From positions 124,001 to 188,000 of the forward strand of contig CANMIS010000003.1 of NCBI GenBank assembly GCA_947498065.1: DNA of 64,000 nucleotides. Reading direction: 5' to 3'. This stretch comes from an uncultured Erythrobacter sp. (GTDB taxonomy: Bacteria > Pseudomonadota > Alphaproteobacteria > Sphingomonadales > Sphingomonadaceae). Of the stretch, positions 35,250 to 42,924 are shown piece by piece (the first letter of the stretch is position 1; every line of letters begins with the position of its first letter). The translations under genes were made by a program, and so were the position numbers. The notes beneath the pieces are model-generated. The model did not search any database and was not told the DNA's origin. It saw nothing but the letters and a program-made list of their open reading frames with translations.

Positions 35250-35633
35250 TCAACGATTCGCGCGCAGCCATGTCAGCGCGTCGGATTTTTCATCGAAGAA
35301 ATCGACATCAATGCCTTCGCTCAGGCGCTTATATTGCAGCTTAGCCAGCGGGGATGCACCCAAGATTGCAACGCGCTTCAGCCCAAACTTTTGCGACATC
35401 AACAAATGGTCACGAATGGCGTCGCCTGTTTCGCGATCTTGCGGCAAGAACCCGGAGAAATCGACCAGAGCATAGATTGGCGAGCGTGATTTCACCAATG
35501 GCACGGCCACTTCATTGACCGTCTCGAAATAGGTCTGGATCGTCTCTACGTTCCAAAATCCGCTGACGACGGAATGGGTTTCACAATGCTGTTCTAGCAG
35601 GGTGGCGGAGTGGAATGGTTCGTTGCTTGTCAT
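35250..35633 (-). CDS. STAS/SpoIIAA-like protein, tandem paralogue 3
   Basis: 127 residues, no signal peptide or membrane helix. Pattern: VVSGFW, then a helix, YALVDFSGFLPQDRETGDAIRDHL, LKRVAILGASPLAKLQYKRL, then VDFFDEKSDALTWLRA. The strand-helix order and the closing FF-(x)n-AL-x-WL resemble SpoIIAA-like/DUF3478 (STAS-fold) proteins; I am not certain of the family. It is one of three adjacent same-strand paralogues (with 35716-36099 and 36184-36555), each with its own gap of about 80 bases. The role is unknown. Confidence 0.72.
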   Translation of the reverse strand: MTSNEPFHSATLLEQHCETHSVVSGFWNVETIQTYFETVNEVAVPLVKSRSPIYALVDFSGFLPQDRETGDAIRDHLLMSQKFGLKRVAILGASPLAKLQYKRLSEGIDVDFFDEKSDALTWLRANR

Positions 35634-35715
35634 GAGTTTGATTTAGCCCGTTAAGGTAAATTTCGGGTAAAAACCTATGACGCGGTTCAGTGTTTTGCCG
35701 CCGTGTTCGAGCCGA

Positions 35716-36099
35716 TCAGAGCGGCTGGCGGATCCATTCAAGTCCGCTGATGCGATCGTCGAAAAACTCAACCTCAATCCCGTCGCTCAGTCGCTTATAT
35801 TGCAGCCTTACCAGCGGTGAGGCGCCCAGCGCGGCGATGCGCTTTAGGCCAACCTCGCCAGCTCCAGCCAAGTGATTGCGAATGGCGTCGCTGGTTTCGC
35901 GGTCCTGCGCAACGAAGTCGGTAAAGTCGACAAGAGCGACGATTGGCCCGGGGTTCTTGATCAGAGGGAATGCCTCTGCATTGACCGCAGTTATGTAGCC
36001 ATCGATTTCCTCACGCGTCCAAAAGCCCGAGATCGAGGTGTGGATCTCGCGTTTGTCGACCAGCACGGAAATGCTGTGGGAGGGGGCCTTCGTTGCCAT
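35716..36099 (-). CDS. STAS/SpoIIAA-like protein, tandem paralogue 2
   Basis: 127 residues, clearly homologous along its length to the genes on either side (SGFWTREEIDGYITAVN, VALVDFTDFVAQDRETSDAIRNHL, LKRIAALGASPLVRLQYKRLSDGI, EFFDD). The conserved core is the VDF-x-x-F-x-x-QDR-x-T segment. It is probably a cytosolic STAS-fold protein. Such proteins can regulate through phosphorylation or lipid binding, but no Ser or Thr phosphosite can be assigned with confidence. The 82-base gap to the next copy suggests separate translation signals. Confidence 0.72.
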   Translation of the reverse strand: MATKAPSHSISVLVDKREIHTSISGFWTREEIDGYITAVNAEAFPLIKNPGPIVALVDFTDFVAQDRETSDAIRNHLAGAGEVGLKRIAALGASPLVRLQYKRLSDGIEVEFFDDRISGLEWIRQPL

Positions 36100-36183
36100 A
36101 CTTAGAGGTCTAGCAAGGAAAGCTGAAGTTTTGGTAAAATGCGGCGGTGCGCGGCAAGGCTCTGGCCTGCGGTGCTGGCCTGC

Positions 36184-36555
36184 TTAGTCTTGGCGCAGCC
36201 ATTCCTTGGCCGCTTGCGGCTCTTCGAAGAACTCTGCGTTCAAGCCTTCGGTGATGCGGCGATATTGCAGCTTTACCAGCGGAGATGTGGTGACCAGCGC
36301 AAGGCGCTTCACACCGTAATTCAAAGCCTCTTTGTTGCTGTTTTCAATCGCGGCGGCGGTCGCGCGGTCTTGCGGCACGAATTCGCGCAGGTCGCCTAGC
36401 AGGCTGTAAGGCTTGCCGGTTTCGACCAGTGGCGCGGCGACTGTATGAGCCTCTTGCAAGAAGTCTTGCACCAGCTCTTCATTCCAAAAACCACTAAGAG
36501 AAAAGTGGAGTTCAGAGTGATCAAGGTCGATTGAAATAGAGTGCTTGGGTTCCAT
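36184..36555 (-). CDS. STAS/SpoIIAA-like protein, tandem paralogue 1
   Basis: 123 residues, the most diverged of the three (LSGFWNEELVQDFLQEAHTVAAPLVET, SLLGDLREFVPQDRATAAAIENS, VKRLALVTTSPLVKLQYRRITEGL, EFFEEPQAAKEWLRQ). Being first in transcription order, it probably shows the promoter of the set: on the minus strand its upstream region contains GGTTTAACCATAC, close to a TTAACC-type motif. No known function. Confidence 0.7.
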   Translation of the reverse strand: MEPKHSISIDLDHSELHFSLSGFWNEELVQDFLQEAHTVAAPLVETGKPYSLLGDLREFVPQDRATAAAIENSNKEALNYGVKRLALVTTSPLVKLQYRRITEGLNAEFFEEPQAAKEWLRQD

Positions 36556-36591
36556 ACTAGGCGATCCTACTAGTGTATGGTTAAACCTTTA

Positions 36592-37254
36592 TTATTGCGC
36601 AGTCATACTTTCTGCAGGCCCAAAACGCGTTGGTTGATCGCCCGCTTTCCAAGGGTCGAGCTTGGGCATGATGCTCTTGAAAATGCCCGAGGATAGATGC
36701 CCCTCCAGCCAATTTTGCAAATGCGGGATCGGCTGCGCATCGAACCATTCGCGGTCCGTATTGGCGAATTGCCGAATAAACGGGAACAGCGCCATATCGG
36801 CCAGCGTGCGGGTTTCACCGCACAGAAATGCCTGAGTGGAAAGCCGCGTATCAAGGTCTTGCAGGATCGCGAAGCCTTCCGCGCGGTGATCGACCTGGCC
36901 GTGATCGGCCTCATCCTCATAGCGCGACGGATACTTGTAGCGGTCGAGGTGATGCTTAAACACGCCGTCATTGCGCGCGATCAGCTCCTGATCATCGCCC
37001 GCCAGCCAGCCTTCTGGATCATTCTTGCCCAGCGCCCAGCGCATGATCTCAATGCTTTCCTCCAGCACCGGACCATCGACCGAAATCAGCACCGGCACGG
37101 TCGCCTTGGGCGAGATTTCGATCAGGGCAGGGGGCTTATCCGACAGCTTCACCTCGCGCAGGATCACGCCGATTTCCGCCACCCACAGGGCCATGCGCGC
37201 ACGCATCGCATAGGGGCAGCGGCGGAAGGAATAGAGGATCGGCGGATGCGTCAC
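36592..37254 (-). CDS. glutathione S-transferase family protein
   Basis: 220 residues. The N-terminal thioredoxin-like domain starts [18 protein letters not shown], with a CPYA motif that puts Cys at the position of a glutaredoxin or omega-class GST active site. [23 protein letters not shown] and the cis-Pro/ESIEI glutathione site follow. The C domain is helical. It may act as a thiol transferase rather than a conjugating GST. Its start overlaps the end of trhO by four bases (ATGA), so it is the last gene of the ilvE operon. Confidence 0.88.
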   Translation of the reverse strand: MTHPPILYSFRRCPYAMRARMALWVAEIGVILREVKLSDKPPALIEISPKATVPVLISVDGPVLEESIEIMRWALGKNDPEGWLAGDDQELIARNDGVFKHHLDRYKYPSRYEDEADHGQVDHRAEGFAILQDLDTRLSTQAFLCGETRTLADMALFPFIRQFANTDREWFDAQPIPHLQNWLEGHLSSGIFKSIMPKLDPWKAGDQPTRFGPAESMTAQ

Positions 37255-38288
37255 TTCGGATCGCTCAGCGTGTCTGGCGCAAGGCCGCCGGGGAAGTTTG
37301 CCTCCCAGCTTTCGCCTGTGTCGAAACCGTCTTCGCCCGCGTCTCCCGCTGAGGTCTCAATCGGCTTGCCGATATGTGCCTCGCCGCGCTGCTTGGCGAG
37401 TTCCTTTTGTCGCTGCCGCTCAACATAGCGGGCGCGCTGCTCATCATCGCGGGCATCGATGCAATGCGGGCAGCTGATCCCCTCGGCATAGTCGGGCGAG
37501 GCCATCTCCTCCGCGCTCAGCGGATGGCGGCAGGCAAAGCATTGTCCGTATGATCCAAGCTCCAGCCCGTGTTTCACCGCAACACGTTGATCAAATACGA
37601 AGCATTCGCCGTGCCACAAGCTTTCGTCTTCCGGCACGTTTTCTAGGTATTTGAGAATGCCGCCCTTGAGGTGATAGACCTCGTCCACGCCTTCGCTGCG
37701 CAGGAAGCTGGTCGATTTCTCGCAGCGAATGCCGCCGGTGCAATACATCGCGACTTTGGGGGTTTTGCCTTCGCCCAGCAGCTCTTCGCGGCGTTCGCGA
37801 AACCAGGCGGGAAAATCACGAAAGCTCGGGGTCTTGGGATCAATCGCGCCTTCGAACTGGCCGATCGCGACCTCATAATCATTGCGCGTGTCGATCACGA
37901 TGGTGTCCGGATCGCTGATCAATTCGTTCCAATCGTTAGGATCGACATAGCGGCCTACGCTCGCGCGCGGATCAATTCCCGGCTCGCCCATGGTGACGAT
38001 TTCACGCTTCAGCCGTACCTTCATCCGGTGAAACGGCATGCTTTCGGCATGAGAGTATTTGACGTCAAAAGTCTCGCAATCCGGCAGGGTGCGGATGTGC
38101 GCGAGCACGGCCTCGATACCCTCTGGCGTGCCAGCGATGGTGCCGTTCACGCCCTCTGGCGCGAGCAGAATAGTACCGCGCGTTCCCGCCGCATCGCATG
38201 CCGCCTGCAAGGGCCCTTGCAGCGCAGAGGGGTCATCAAAGGGCGCGAAATTATAGAGCGCTGCAACTTGGATGGGGTTGTTGGTCAT
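37251..38288 (-). CDS. trhO: tRNA uridine 34 hydroxylase TrhO (rhodanese-type)
   Basis: 345 residues. The N-terminal domain has the TrhO opening ([23 protein letters not shown]). The rhodanese domain carries the active-site Cys in [18 protein letters not shown]-terminal Cys-rich segment ([12 protein letters not shown]) may bind metal. TrhO hydroxylates U34 of some tRNAs using prephenate or oxygen pathways. It overlaps its neighbours at both ends by four bases, so it is translationally coupled within the operon. Confidence 0.93.
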   Translation of the reverse strand: MTNNPIQVAALYNFAPFDDPSALQGPLQAACDAAGTRGTILLAPEGVNGTIAGTPEGIEAVLAHIRTLPDCETFDVKYSHAESMPFHRMKVRLKREIVTMGEPGIDPRASVGRYVDPNDWNELISDPDTIVIDTRNDYEVAIGQFEGAIDPKTPSFRDFPAWFRERREELLGEGKTPKVAMYCTGGIRCEKSTSFLRSEGVDEVYHLKGGILKYLENVPEDESLWHGECFVFDQRVAVKHGLELGSYGQCFACRHPLSAEEMASPDYAEGISCPHCIDARDDEQRARYVERQRQKELAKQRGEAHIGKPIETSAGDAGEDGFDTGESWEANFPGGLAPDTLSDPK

Positions 38289-38647
38289 GAGTTCGATTTC
38301 AAGGAAGTTTGGCAGGCTTCAGGTGCCACTCGCAAATGTGTATCGCGGCGTTCAAGAACGACCTCCATACCTATTCTGCAAGTTCTTTGCACGCGCGGTG
38401 CAATCGTGATCTCTCGCGTGCTGCCCTGTTCTGTTTTCACAGTCATGGTTGGGTGGTTGCCATCAAAGTCGGCGTGAGTCCCGAACGAGAGAACGGTCGC
38501 TGATACAAGAACTGGATCAGTGTTGACGACCTGCTCGGCCCGGACCGCAAACAGCGCAATCACCCCAAGCAGTCCTGCCATTAGAGCGTAAAACGCCCAG
38601 CTGCGCTTCATCCTATCTACAAAAGTAGGGGCCAGAGGGTCCGTCAT
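38285..38647 (-). CDS. conserved membrane-anchored hypothetical protein
   Basis: 120 residues. A short cytosolic N-terminus is followed by one membrane helix ([19 protein letters not shown], about residues 18-36) and a periplasmic domain of beta-strand character with two Cys (TCRIG and EACQT) that may pair. No named family was recognised. Its ATG shares one base with the ilvE stop (TAATG), and its stop overlaps trhO by four bases. It is therefore a fully coupled member of the ilvE-trhO-GST operon and probably a genuine protein. Confidence 0.75.
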   Translation of the reverse strand: MTDPLAPTFVDRMKRSWAFYALMAGLLGVIALFAVRAEQVVNTDPVLVSATVLSFGTHADFDGNHPTMTVKTEQGSTREITIAPRVQRTCRIGMEVVLERRDTHLRVAPEACQTSLKSNS

Positions 38648-39741
38648 TATCCGACCAGCTTCACCCAGCCATGCGTGTCATCCACGCTGCCGCGCTGGAT
38701 GCCGACCAGCTTCTCGCGAATTTTGCTCGTCACTGCGCCGGGGCCGCCATTGCCGATTACGAATTCGCCATCAGCGCTATCGACTTTACCAACCGGAGTG
38801 ACAACCGCCGCCGTGCCGCAGGCCATCACCTCGACGAGATCGCCGCTGGCCGCATCGCTGCGCCATTGCTGGATCGAATAGGGTTCCTCGCGCACACTCA
38901 GCCCTTCTTCGCCCAGCAGGGTGATCAGGCTGTTGCGGGTGATCCCGGGCAGGATCGTGCCGGTTAGCGGCGGAGTAACAACGCTGCCATCGCGCATGAC
39001 GAAGAACAGGTTCATGCCGCCCAGCTCCTCGACCCATTTCTTCTCGACCGCATCGAGGAATAGGACCTGATCATGGCCGCGTTTGAACGCCTCGCCGGTG
39101 GGCACCAGGCTGGCCGCGTAATTGCCGCCGGTCTTCGCCGCGCCTGTGCCGCCGGGGGCCGCGCGGGTGTATTCCGATTGCCAAATGCTGACCGCTGGCG
39201 AGCCAGATTTGAAGTAATTGCCCGCCGCGCTCAGGATGACGATAAACTTATATTGCTTGGCCGGGCGCACGCCCAGAAACGCCTCGGTCGCGAACATGAA
39301 CGGGCGGATGTAGAGCGAGCCGCCTTCAACGCTGGGAAACCACTTGGCATCTGCGGTGACCGCTTTGTTTACGGCCTCTAGAAACAGCTCCTCAGGCAGT
39401 TCAGGCATCGCCATCCGCCGCGCGCTGGCGTTGAACCGGCGGGCATTTTCCTCTGGGCGGAACAAGGCGAGCTCGCCATCCGCCAGGCGGTAAGCCTTCA
39501 TTCCTTCGAAAATTTCCTGCGCATAGTGCAGAACGCTGGCCGCCGGATCGAGCGCAATGGGTTCGCGCGGGCCAATGCGCGGGGAATGCCAGCCGCCACC
39601 GACACTGCCCTCTGCACCCTCATCATAGTCAATCGTGACCATGTGATCGGTGAAGACCGTGCCAAAACCAGGATCGGCGATGGCGGCTTCGCGCGCATCA
39701 TCAGCCATTGGCGAGGGGTGTGGGATCGTCTCAAATTGCAT
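38647..39741 (-). CDS. ilvE: branched-chain amino acid aminotransferase (class IV PLP)
   Basis: About 364 residues. Fold-type IV PLP motifs are SVLHYAQEIFEGMKAYR, SLYIRPFMFATEAFLGVRPAKQYKF, KTGGNYAASLVPTGEA (catalytic Lys in the GGNYA region) and NLFFVM. The length and EGMKAY pattern match the large BCAT (IlvE type II). It makes or degrades Ile, Leu and Val. I start at ATG 39741 (MQFETIPHPSPM); the longer frame to 39849 runs into the intergenic repeat at 39803-39921. First gene of a four-gene coupled operon. Confidence 0.93.
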   Translation of the reverse strand: MQFETIPHPSPMADDAREAAIADPGFGTVFTDHMVTIDYDEGAEGSVGGGWHSPRIGPREPIALDPAASVLHYAQEIFEGMKAYRLADGELALFRPEENARRFNASARRMAMPELPEELFLEAVNKAVTADAKWFPSVEGGSLYIRPFMFATEAFLGVRPAKQYKFIVILSAAGNYFKSGSPAVSIWQSEYTRAAPGGTGAAKTGGNYAASLVPTGEAFKRGHDQVLFLDAVEKKWVEELGGMNLFFVMRDGSVVTPPLTGTILPGITRNSLITLLGEEGLSVREEPYSIQQWRSDAASGDLVEVMACGTAAVVTPVGKVDSADGEFVIGNGGPGAVTSKIREKLVGIQRGSVDDTHGWVKLVG

Positions 39742-39802
39742 GGGCAAGCGCGTAATACCGTGAGCTCGCAAGGGCAAGATTTGTGTGAGGTTGGGGTGTG
39801 TT

Positions 39803-39921
39803 TGTTTGTTTTTCGCAAGCGCATCCGCGCTCGCGATTTCCTCGCTCACGCGATCAAAGATCGCGTCGCTGCGGGCGGGCGGTCGCCCTTGCGGCGCTGC
39901 GCGCCGTGCTCCGCGACCAAG
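39803..39921 (-). repeat. dispersed structured repeat, copy R1a
   Basis: Oriented towards ilvE. In this orientation the layout is stem 1 (CGGCGC-GCA-GCGCCG), core GCAAGGGCGACCGCCCGCC, stem 2 (GCGATC-TTT-GATCGC), GAGGAAATCGC, stem 3 (GCGAGCGC-GGAT-GCGCTTGC), then AAAAACAA. It is the same design as the other five copies, with different stem sequences. It forms the ilvE upstream region. Confidence 0.85.
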
Positions 39922-39941
39922 ACGGATGTCAGGCAGTGGAT

Positions 39942-40056
39942 CGAACCCGATAGGGTTCGCAAGGCCGACTGGCCGTCCGCAGCGATGCGACTTTCAGGTC
40001 GTAAGAGCGAGGATAACCAAGCGAACGGATGTAAGCGCTGGCGCTTGAAGCCCATC
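39942..40056 (+). repeat. dispersed structured repeat, copy R1b
   Basis: Head-to-head with R1a. Stem 1 is CGAACCC-GATA-GGGTTCG, then the core GCAAGGCCGACTGGCCGTCC, stem 2 GCGAC/GTCGT, GAGGATAACC and a weaker third module. It ends just before the minus-strand terminator at 40057-40100. Confidence 0.75.
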
Positions 40057-40100
40057 AAAAAACTGAGAAGGGCAGCCCCGCCTCAGCGGAACTGCCCTTC
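40057..40100 (-). terminator. intrinsic terminator of the small gene at 40137-40222
   Basis: A perfect 9-bp stem GAAGGGCAG/CTGCCCTTC with a 16-base GC-rich loop is followed on the minus strand by TCAG and six T residues. Strong canonical terminator. Confidence 0.85.
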
Positions 40101-40136
40101 GCATGGTCAGCGGCCGGAAGTGCCGCTCACAAAGCC

Positions 40137-40222
40137 TTACTCGGCGTCTTTTTCCGCGAGGGAAACTACCGAATATGCTCCGTAGGGATCTTCACCGACC
40201 TCGCTACTGAACCATGAGACAT
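40137..40222 (-). CDS. small peptide gene with extended SD; frame discrepancy
   Basis: An ATG at 40222 sits seven bases after GGAGG within AAGGAGGTGATCC (40236-40224), a 13-base perfect complement to the 16S rRNA 3' tail. From that ATG the frame is only 18 codons (MSHGSVARSVKIPTEHIR, stop at 40166). The -1 frame is protein-like for 27 codons and ends at TAA 40137: WFSSEVGEDPYGAYSVVSLA, then EKDAE. It has no canonical start of its own. One extra base after codon 3 would join start and body into MSxWFSSEV and so on. It could be a frameshifted gene, a programmed -1 shift or a base-call error. A strong terminator follows. Confidence 0.5.
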
Positions 40223-40386
40223 CGGATCACCTCCTTTCGCGCTATTAAGCCAAGACCCTGCCGTATCATCGGGGGGCCGAGTACTGCGTTCGCCGCTGAA
40301 CTCGAGGATCAATCTGAGTCGTTTTGGGTTCGAACACAAGTCTTGTAAAAAACTTTTCCCACGTCAGAATAGATCGCCTCGCGCGA

Positions 40387-40971
40387 TTACCTACAATCCT
40401 CGATCACGCGGGTCACTTCGGCCCACGCGGGCAGGTACAGCGTCGGCATCCCAGCTGTCTCAATCGCAAAGCGCCCCTTTGACAGCGCCATTGCATCCAG
40501 CACCGGATCATTCGCGTTCATCTCAAAGGCGACCAAAGGCTGTCCGCTGTCGCGCGTGGTTGCCATATCTTCCTTCGCCCGAGTTTCAGAGCGAATCCGC
40601 ATTGCCGCGGCGCTCGCGGCTAGGCCAAACCGGCCAATGCCCACTTGGCGCGTTTCCAAATCGCAGCGGATGATCGCCTGCGCGTTTTGAACGCTGCTGC
40701 CGAACAGAGCAAAGGTCTCATTGCGCTCCACGATGTAGCGCCAATTGCCTGGGGTTTGCGGAGCATCAAGAAAGGACAATCCGCCGGTGAGCGGCGGCAA
40801 GGTTGCTGCGGGCTTGGGCGGTGCTGGCAAGGGGCTGGGCGCGGGTGCAGGCGTACTCGTCGTCGCCGGAGCGGAGGTTGCGACGCTGGGCGGCTCTGAG
40901 GATGGCACGCAGGCGGCAATGGTAAAACTGAGAGCGACGGCGCCGATGGCGTTGAGGTAGATTGCTTTCAT
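40387..40971 (-). CDS. putative lipoprotein of unknown function
   Basis: 194 residues. The signal sequence ends in the lipobox IAAC (Cys at residue 21), followed by a Ser/Thr/Pro/Ala-rich linker (about residues 22-60) and a globular domain of about 130 residues. That domain has a core GNWRYIVERNETFALFGSS and CDLETRQVGIGRFG. The linker suggests a tether to the outer or inner membrane. No named family was recognised. Its start is 34 bases from the divergent tlyA start. Confidence 0.75.
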   Translation of the reverse strand: MKAIYLNAIGAVALSFTIAACVPSSEPPSVATSAPATTSTPAPAPSPLPAPPKPAATLPPLTGGLSFLDAPQTPGNWRYIVERNETFALFGSSVQNAQAIIRCDLETRQVGIGRFGLAASAAAMRIRSETRAKEDMATTRDSGQPLVAFEMNANDPVLDAMALSKGRFAIETAGMPTLYLPAWAEVTRVIEDCR

Positions 40972-41005
40972 GCCGCATCAATGCGCGCTAACGAGGCCCT
41001 CGTCT

Positions 41006-41782
41006 ATGCCGAAAACACCGAATTCCTCAGCGAAATCCGCTCCTAAAGCAAAAAAGAAGCGCGTCGATCACTTGCTGGCTGAGCGCGGCCTGGCGGAAAG
41101 CCGCACGCGCGCTCAGGCGCTGGTGATGGCGGGTGCGGTGTTCGTCGGCGAGCAAAAGGTGACCAAGCCGGGACAGCAAATCGCCGAGGATGCGCTGCTT
41201 GAGGTGCGCGGGCGCGATCACCCCTGGGTCAGCCGCGGCGGGATTAAGCTCGCCCATGCGATTGAGCATTTTGGGCTCGATCCCAAAGGCGCGACGGCGA
41301 TGGATGTCGGGTCATCGACCGGCGGGTTTACTGACGTGCTGCTGACACATGGAGCGGCGCATGTCTTTGCGGTCGACAGCGGGACCAATCAACTCGCCTG
41401 GAAGCTGCGCCAAGACGATCGCGTCACCGTCTATGAACAGACCAGCGCGCGGGTGCTGACGCCGGATCACATCACTCAGCCGTTCAGTTGGGTGGTGTGC
41501 GATGCGAGCTTTATTAGCCTAGTCAAAGTGCTGGAGCGGCCGCTGGAATTGGCGTCTTCGGAGTGCCAGCTGGTGGCGCTGATTAAGCCGCAGTTCGAGG
41601 TCGCCCGCGCGGAAGTGGGCAAGGGCGGGGTGGTGCGCGATGCGGCGCTGCATGCCCGCGTCTGCGACGAGGTGCGCGAATGGCTGGAGCAGGCTGGGTG
41701 GCGCATCCAGGGTATTGTCGAGAGCCCGATCACCGGTCCGCAAGGCAATGTTGAGTTTTTGGTGAGTGCGAGAAGATCCTAG
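41006..41782 (+). CDS. tlyA: TlyA family rRNA (cytidine-2'-O)-methyltransferase
   Basis: 258 residues. A basic N-terminus precedes an S4 RNA-binding domain (KRVDHLLAERGLAESRTRAQALVMAGAVFVG) and an FtsJ-like SAM methyltransferase domain with MDVGSSTGGFTDVLL and CDASFISL. TlyA methylates 16S C1409 and/or 23S C1920; older annotations call it hemolysin A. I use the ATG at 41006, the family start. A repeat copy (R2) follows its stop. Confidence 0.93.
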   Translation: MPKTPNSSAKSAPKAKKKRVDHLLAERGLAESRTRAQALVMAGAVFVGEQKVTKPGQQIAEDALLEVRGRDHPWVSRGGIKLAHAIEHFGLDPKGATAMDVGSSTGGFTDVLLTHGAAHVFAVDSGTNQLAWKLRQDDRVTVYEQTSARVLTPDHITQPFSWVVCDASFISLVKVLERPLELASSECQLVALIKPQFEVARAEVGKGGVVRDAALHARVCDEVREWLEQAGWRIQGIVESPITGPQGNVEFLVSARRS

Positions 41783-41784
41783 TT

Positions 41785-41897
41785 CCGCACTCGCATCCGC
41801 GAGTGCGATATCCTCGCTCATGCGATCAAAGATCGCGTCGCTGCGGGCGGGCGGTCGCCCTTGCGGTCAGCTGCGCTGACCGAGCTCCGCGACCAAG
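41785..41897 (-). repeat. dispersed structured repeat, copy R2
   Basis: The cleanest copy. Stem 1 is CGGTCAGC-GCA-GCTGACCG, then the core GCAAGGGCGACCGCCCGCC, stem 2 GCGATC-TTT-GATCGC, GAGGATATCGC, and stem 3 GCACTCGC-GGAT-GCGAGTGC. It fills the gap between the convergent tlyA and 41910-42566 genes. Confidence 0.85.
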
Positions 41898-41909
41898 CCT
41901 GTAACCTTC

Positions 41910-42566
41910 TTAATCCAGATCGAGCGCTGAAATCTTCTCGTCGAGATCAATCGGGATGGAGCTTAGCACCTCTACCCCGCAGTCCTTCTCATAGCCCTTT
42001 GAACCATGCTCAGCGACCAGCTCGGCCTGACGGACATCGCGCTGGCGCAGCAGCTCGGCGATCTCTTCGCGGTAGAGCGCGACCATGGCGGTGACCAGGC
42101 GGTTCACCAACTCATCTTCCTGTGTCTTATCAACATTGTAGAGCTTCAGATGCTTGATCATCGTCTCTGCGGGATAGAGAAATTCGTTGGTGACAAAGCG
42201 GTTGGTGGTGAACCACGACATTGGAATGCCGCTCGTATCCACCGACAGCGCGACCAGATGGGTCACATGCGCTTTGGCTTTCTCGCCTTCCGGCGGCATC
42301 ACGGCGACCTGACTGCCCTTGATCAATTGATCGCGGTGCAGGAATAGGTGGAAATGGCCGTGTTCGTTCGCATCGCGCTGACCCGGCGCGTGCACGTGGT
42401 AATACCAGCGCGATTTAGTCTTGGCGTCGCGCGCGTCTTTATCCGGATAATGCTTCCAGAAATGCACGTCTTCGGCGGGCAATACGCGCGCCATCAGCGG
42501 GCGCTGTTCGCTGGCCATTTGCGTGATCGTTTCAATAACGGTGAGCGCGGCTTCTTCAGGTGTCAT
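41910..42566 (-). CDS. hypothetical protein (possibly DUF6969-like)
   Basis: 218 residues, soluble, no signal peptide. Distinctive segments are VHFWKHYPDKDARD, RWYYHVHAPGQRDANEHGHFHLFLHRDQL and WFTTNRFVTNEFLYPAE. The three His of EHGHFHLF could bind a metal. The pattern resembles a DUF family of alphaproteobacteria that I tentatively place as DUF6969; no function is known to me. It ends near repeat R2 and starts 10 bases before the terminator of the Cys-rich lipoprotein gene. Confidence 0.75.
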   Translation of the reverse strand: MTPEEAALTVIETITQMASEQRPLMARVLPAEDVHFWKHYPDKDARDAKTKSRWYYHVHAPGQRDANEHGHFHLFLHRDQLIKGSQVAVMPPEGEKAKAHVTHLVALSVDTSGIPMSWFTTNRFVTNEFLYPAETMIKHLKLYNVDKTQEDELVNRLVTAMVALYREEIAELLRQRDVRQAELVAEHGSKGYEKDCGVEVLSSIPIDLDEKISALDLD

Positions 42567-42576
42567 AGGCTGTGTC

Positions 42577-42618
42577 TAAAAAACAAAGAGGCCGGCGACA
42601 ACCACGTTGTCACCGGCC
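42577..42618 (-). terminator. intrinsic terminator of the Cys-rich lipoprotein gene
   Basis: A 13-bp stem GGCCGGTGACAAC/GTTGTCGCCGGCC (one G-T pair) with a GTG loop is followed by TCTTTG and a run of T on the minus strand. It lies 28 bases after the stop of the 42646-42924 gene. The start of the next minus-strand gene follows it. Confidence 0.85.
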
Positions 42619-42645
42619 CACATTGTTTAGCTTTGCTGAGCTGAA

Positions 42646-42924
42646 TTATTCAGCAGCGGCACAGCATGCAGCTGCACAGCAAGCAGCAGCACAGCAGCCT
42701 TCAGCCGCACATGCAGATGCTTCACAACCTTCAGCTGCACAAGCAGATGCTTCGCAACCTTCAGCAGCACAGCAACCAGCGGCACAGCATGCAGCTGCAC
42801 AGCAAGCCACTGCAGTGGTGTCTGCGTCGGTGCTTGCTTCGTCAGCAGGTGCTGAACACGCAGCAGTAGCGATTGAAAGGCCGCCAGCGATCGCCATCAT
42901 CGATGCGAGTTTGGTCTTTTGCAT
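42646..42924 (-). CDS. Cys/Ala-repeat lipoprotein
   Basis: 92 residues. A lipoprotein signal sequence (MQKTKLASMMAIAGGLSIATAACSAP) has its lipid-carrying Cys at residue 23, followed by an acidic linker of about 15 residues. The rest is a repeat of CCAA and GCEASACAAE units with 16 Cys in about 53 residues and almost no other side chains except Glu. A 30-base unit encoding AAEGCEASAC is repeated in the DNA. The protein is likely to bind soft metal ions or form many disulfides at the membrane surface. No homologue is named. GAGG precedes the ATG by 10 bases and a strong terminator follows, so this is a real expressed unit. Confidence 0.8.
   Translation of the reverse strand: MQKTKLASMMAIAGGLSIATAACSAPADEASTDADTTAVACCAAACCAAGCCAAEGCEASACAAEGCEASACAAEGCCAAACCAAACCAAAE

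Noticed and set aside
40224-40238. Plus-strand GGATCACCTCCTTTC identical to a 16S rRNA 3' end
   Set aside because: No other 16S sequence is present. It is the reverse complement of an extended Shine-Dalgarno sequence for the minus-strand small gene.
42666-42869. Gln/His/Leu-rich plus-strand frame opposite the Cys-rich lipoprotein gene
   Set aside because: The low-complexity frame is produced by the repeats. The minus strand has a signal peptide, ribosome-binding site and terminator.
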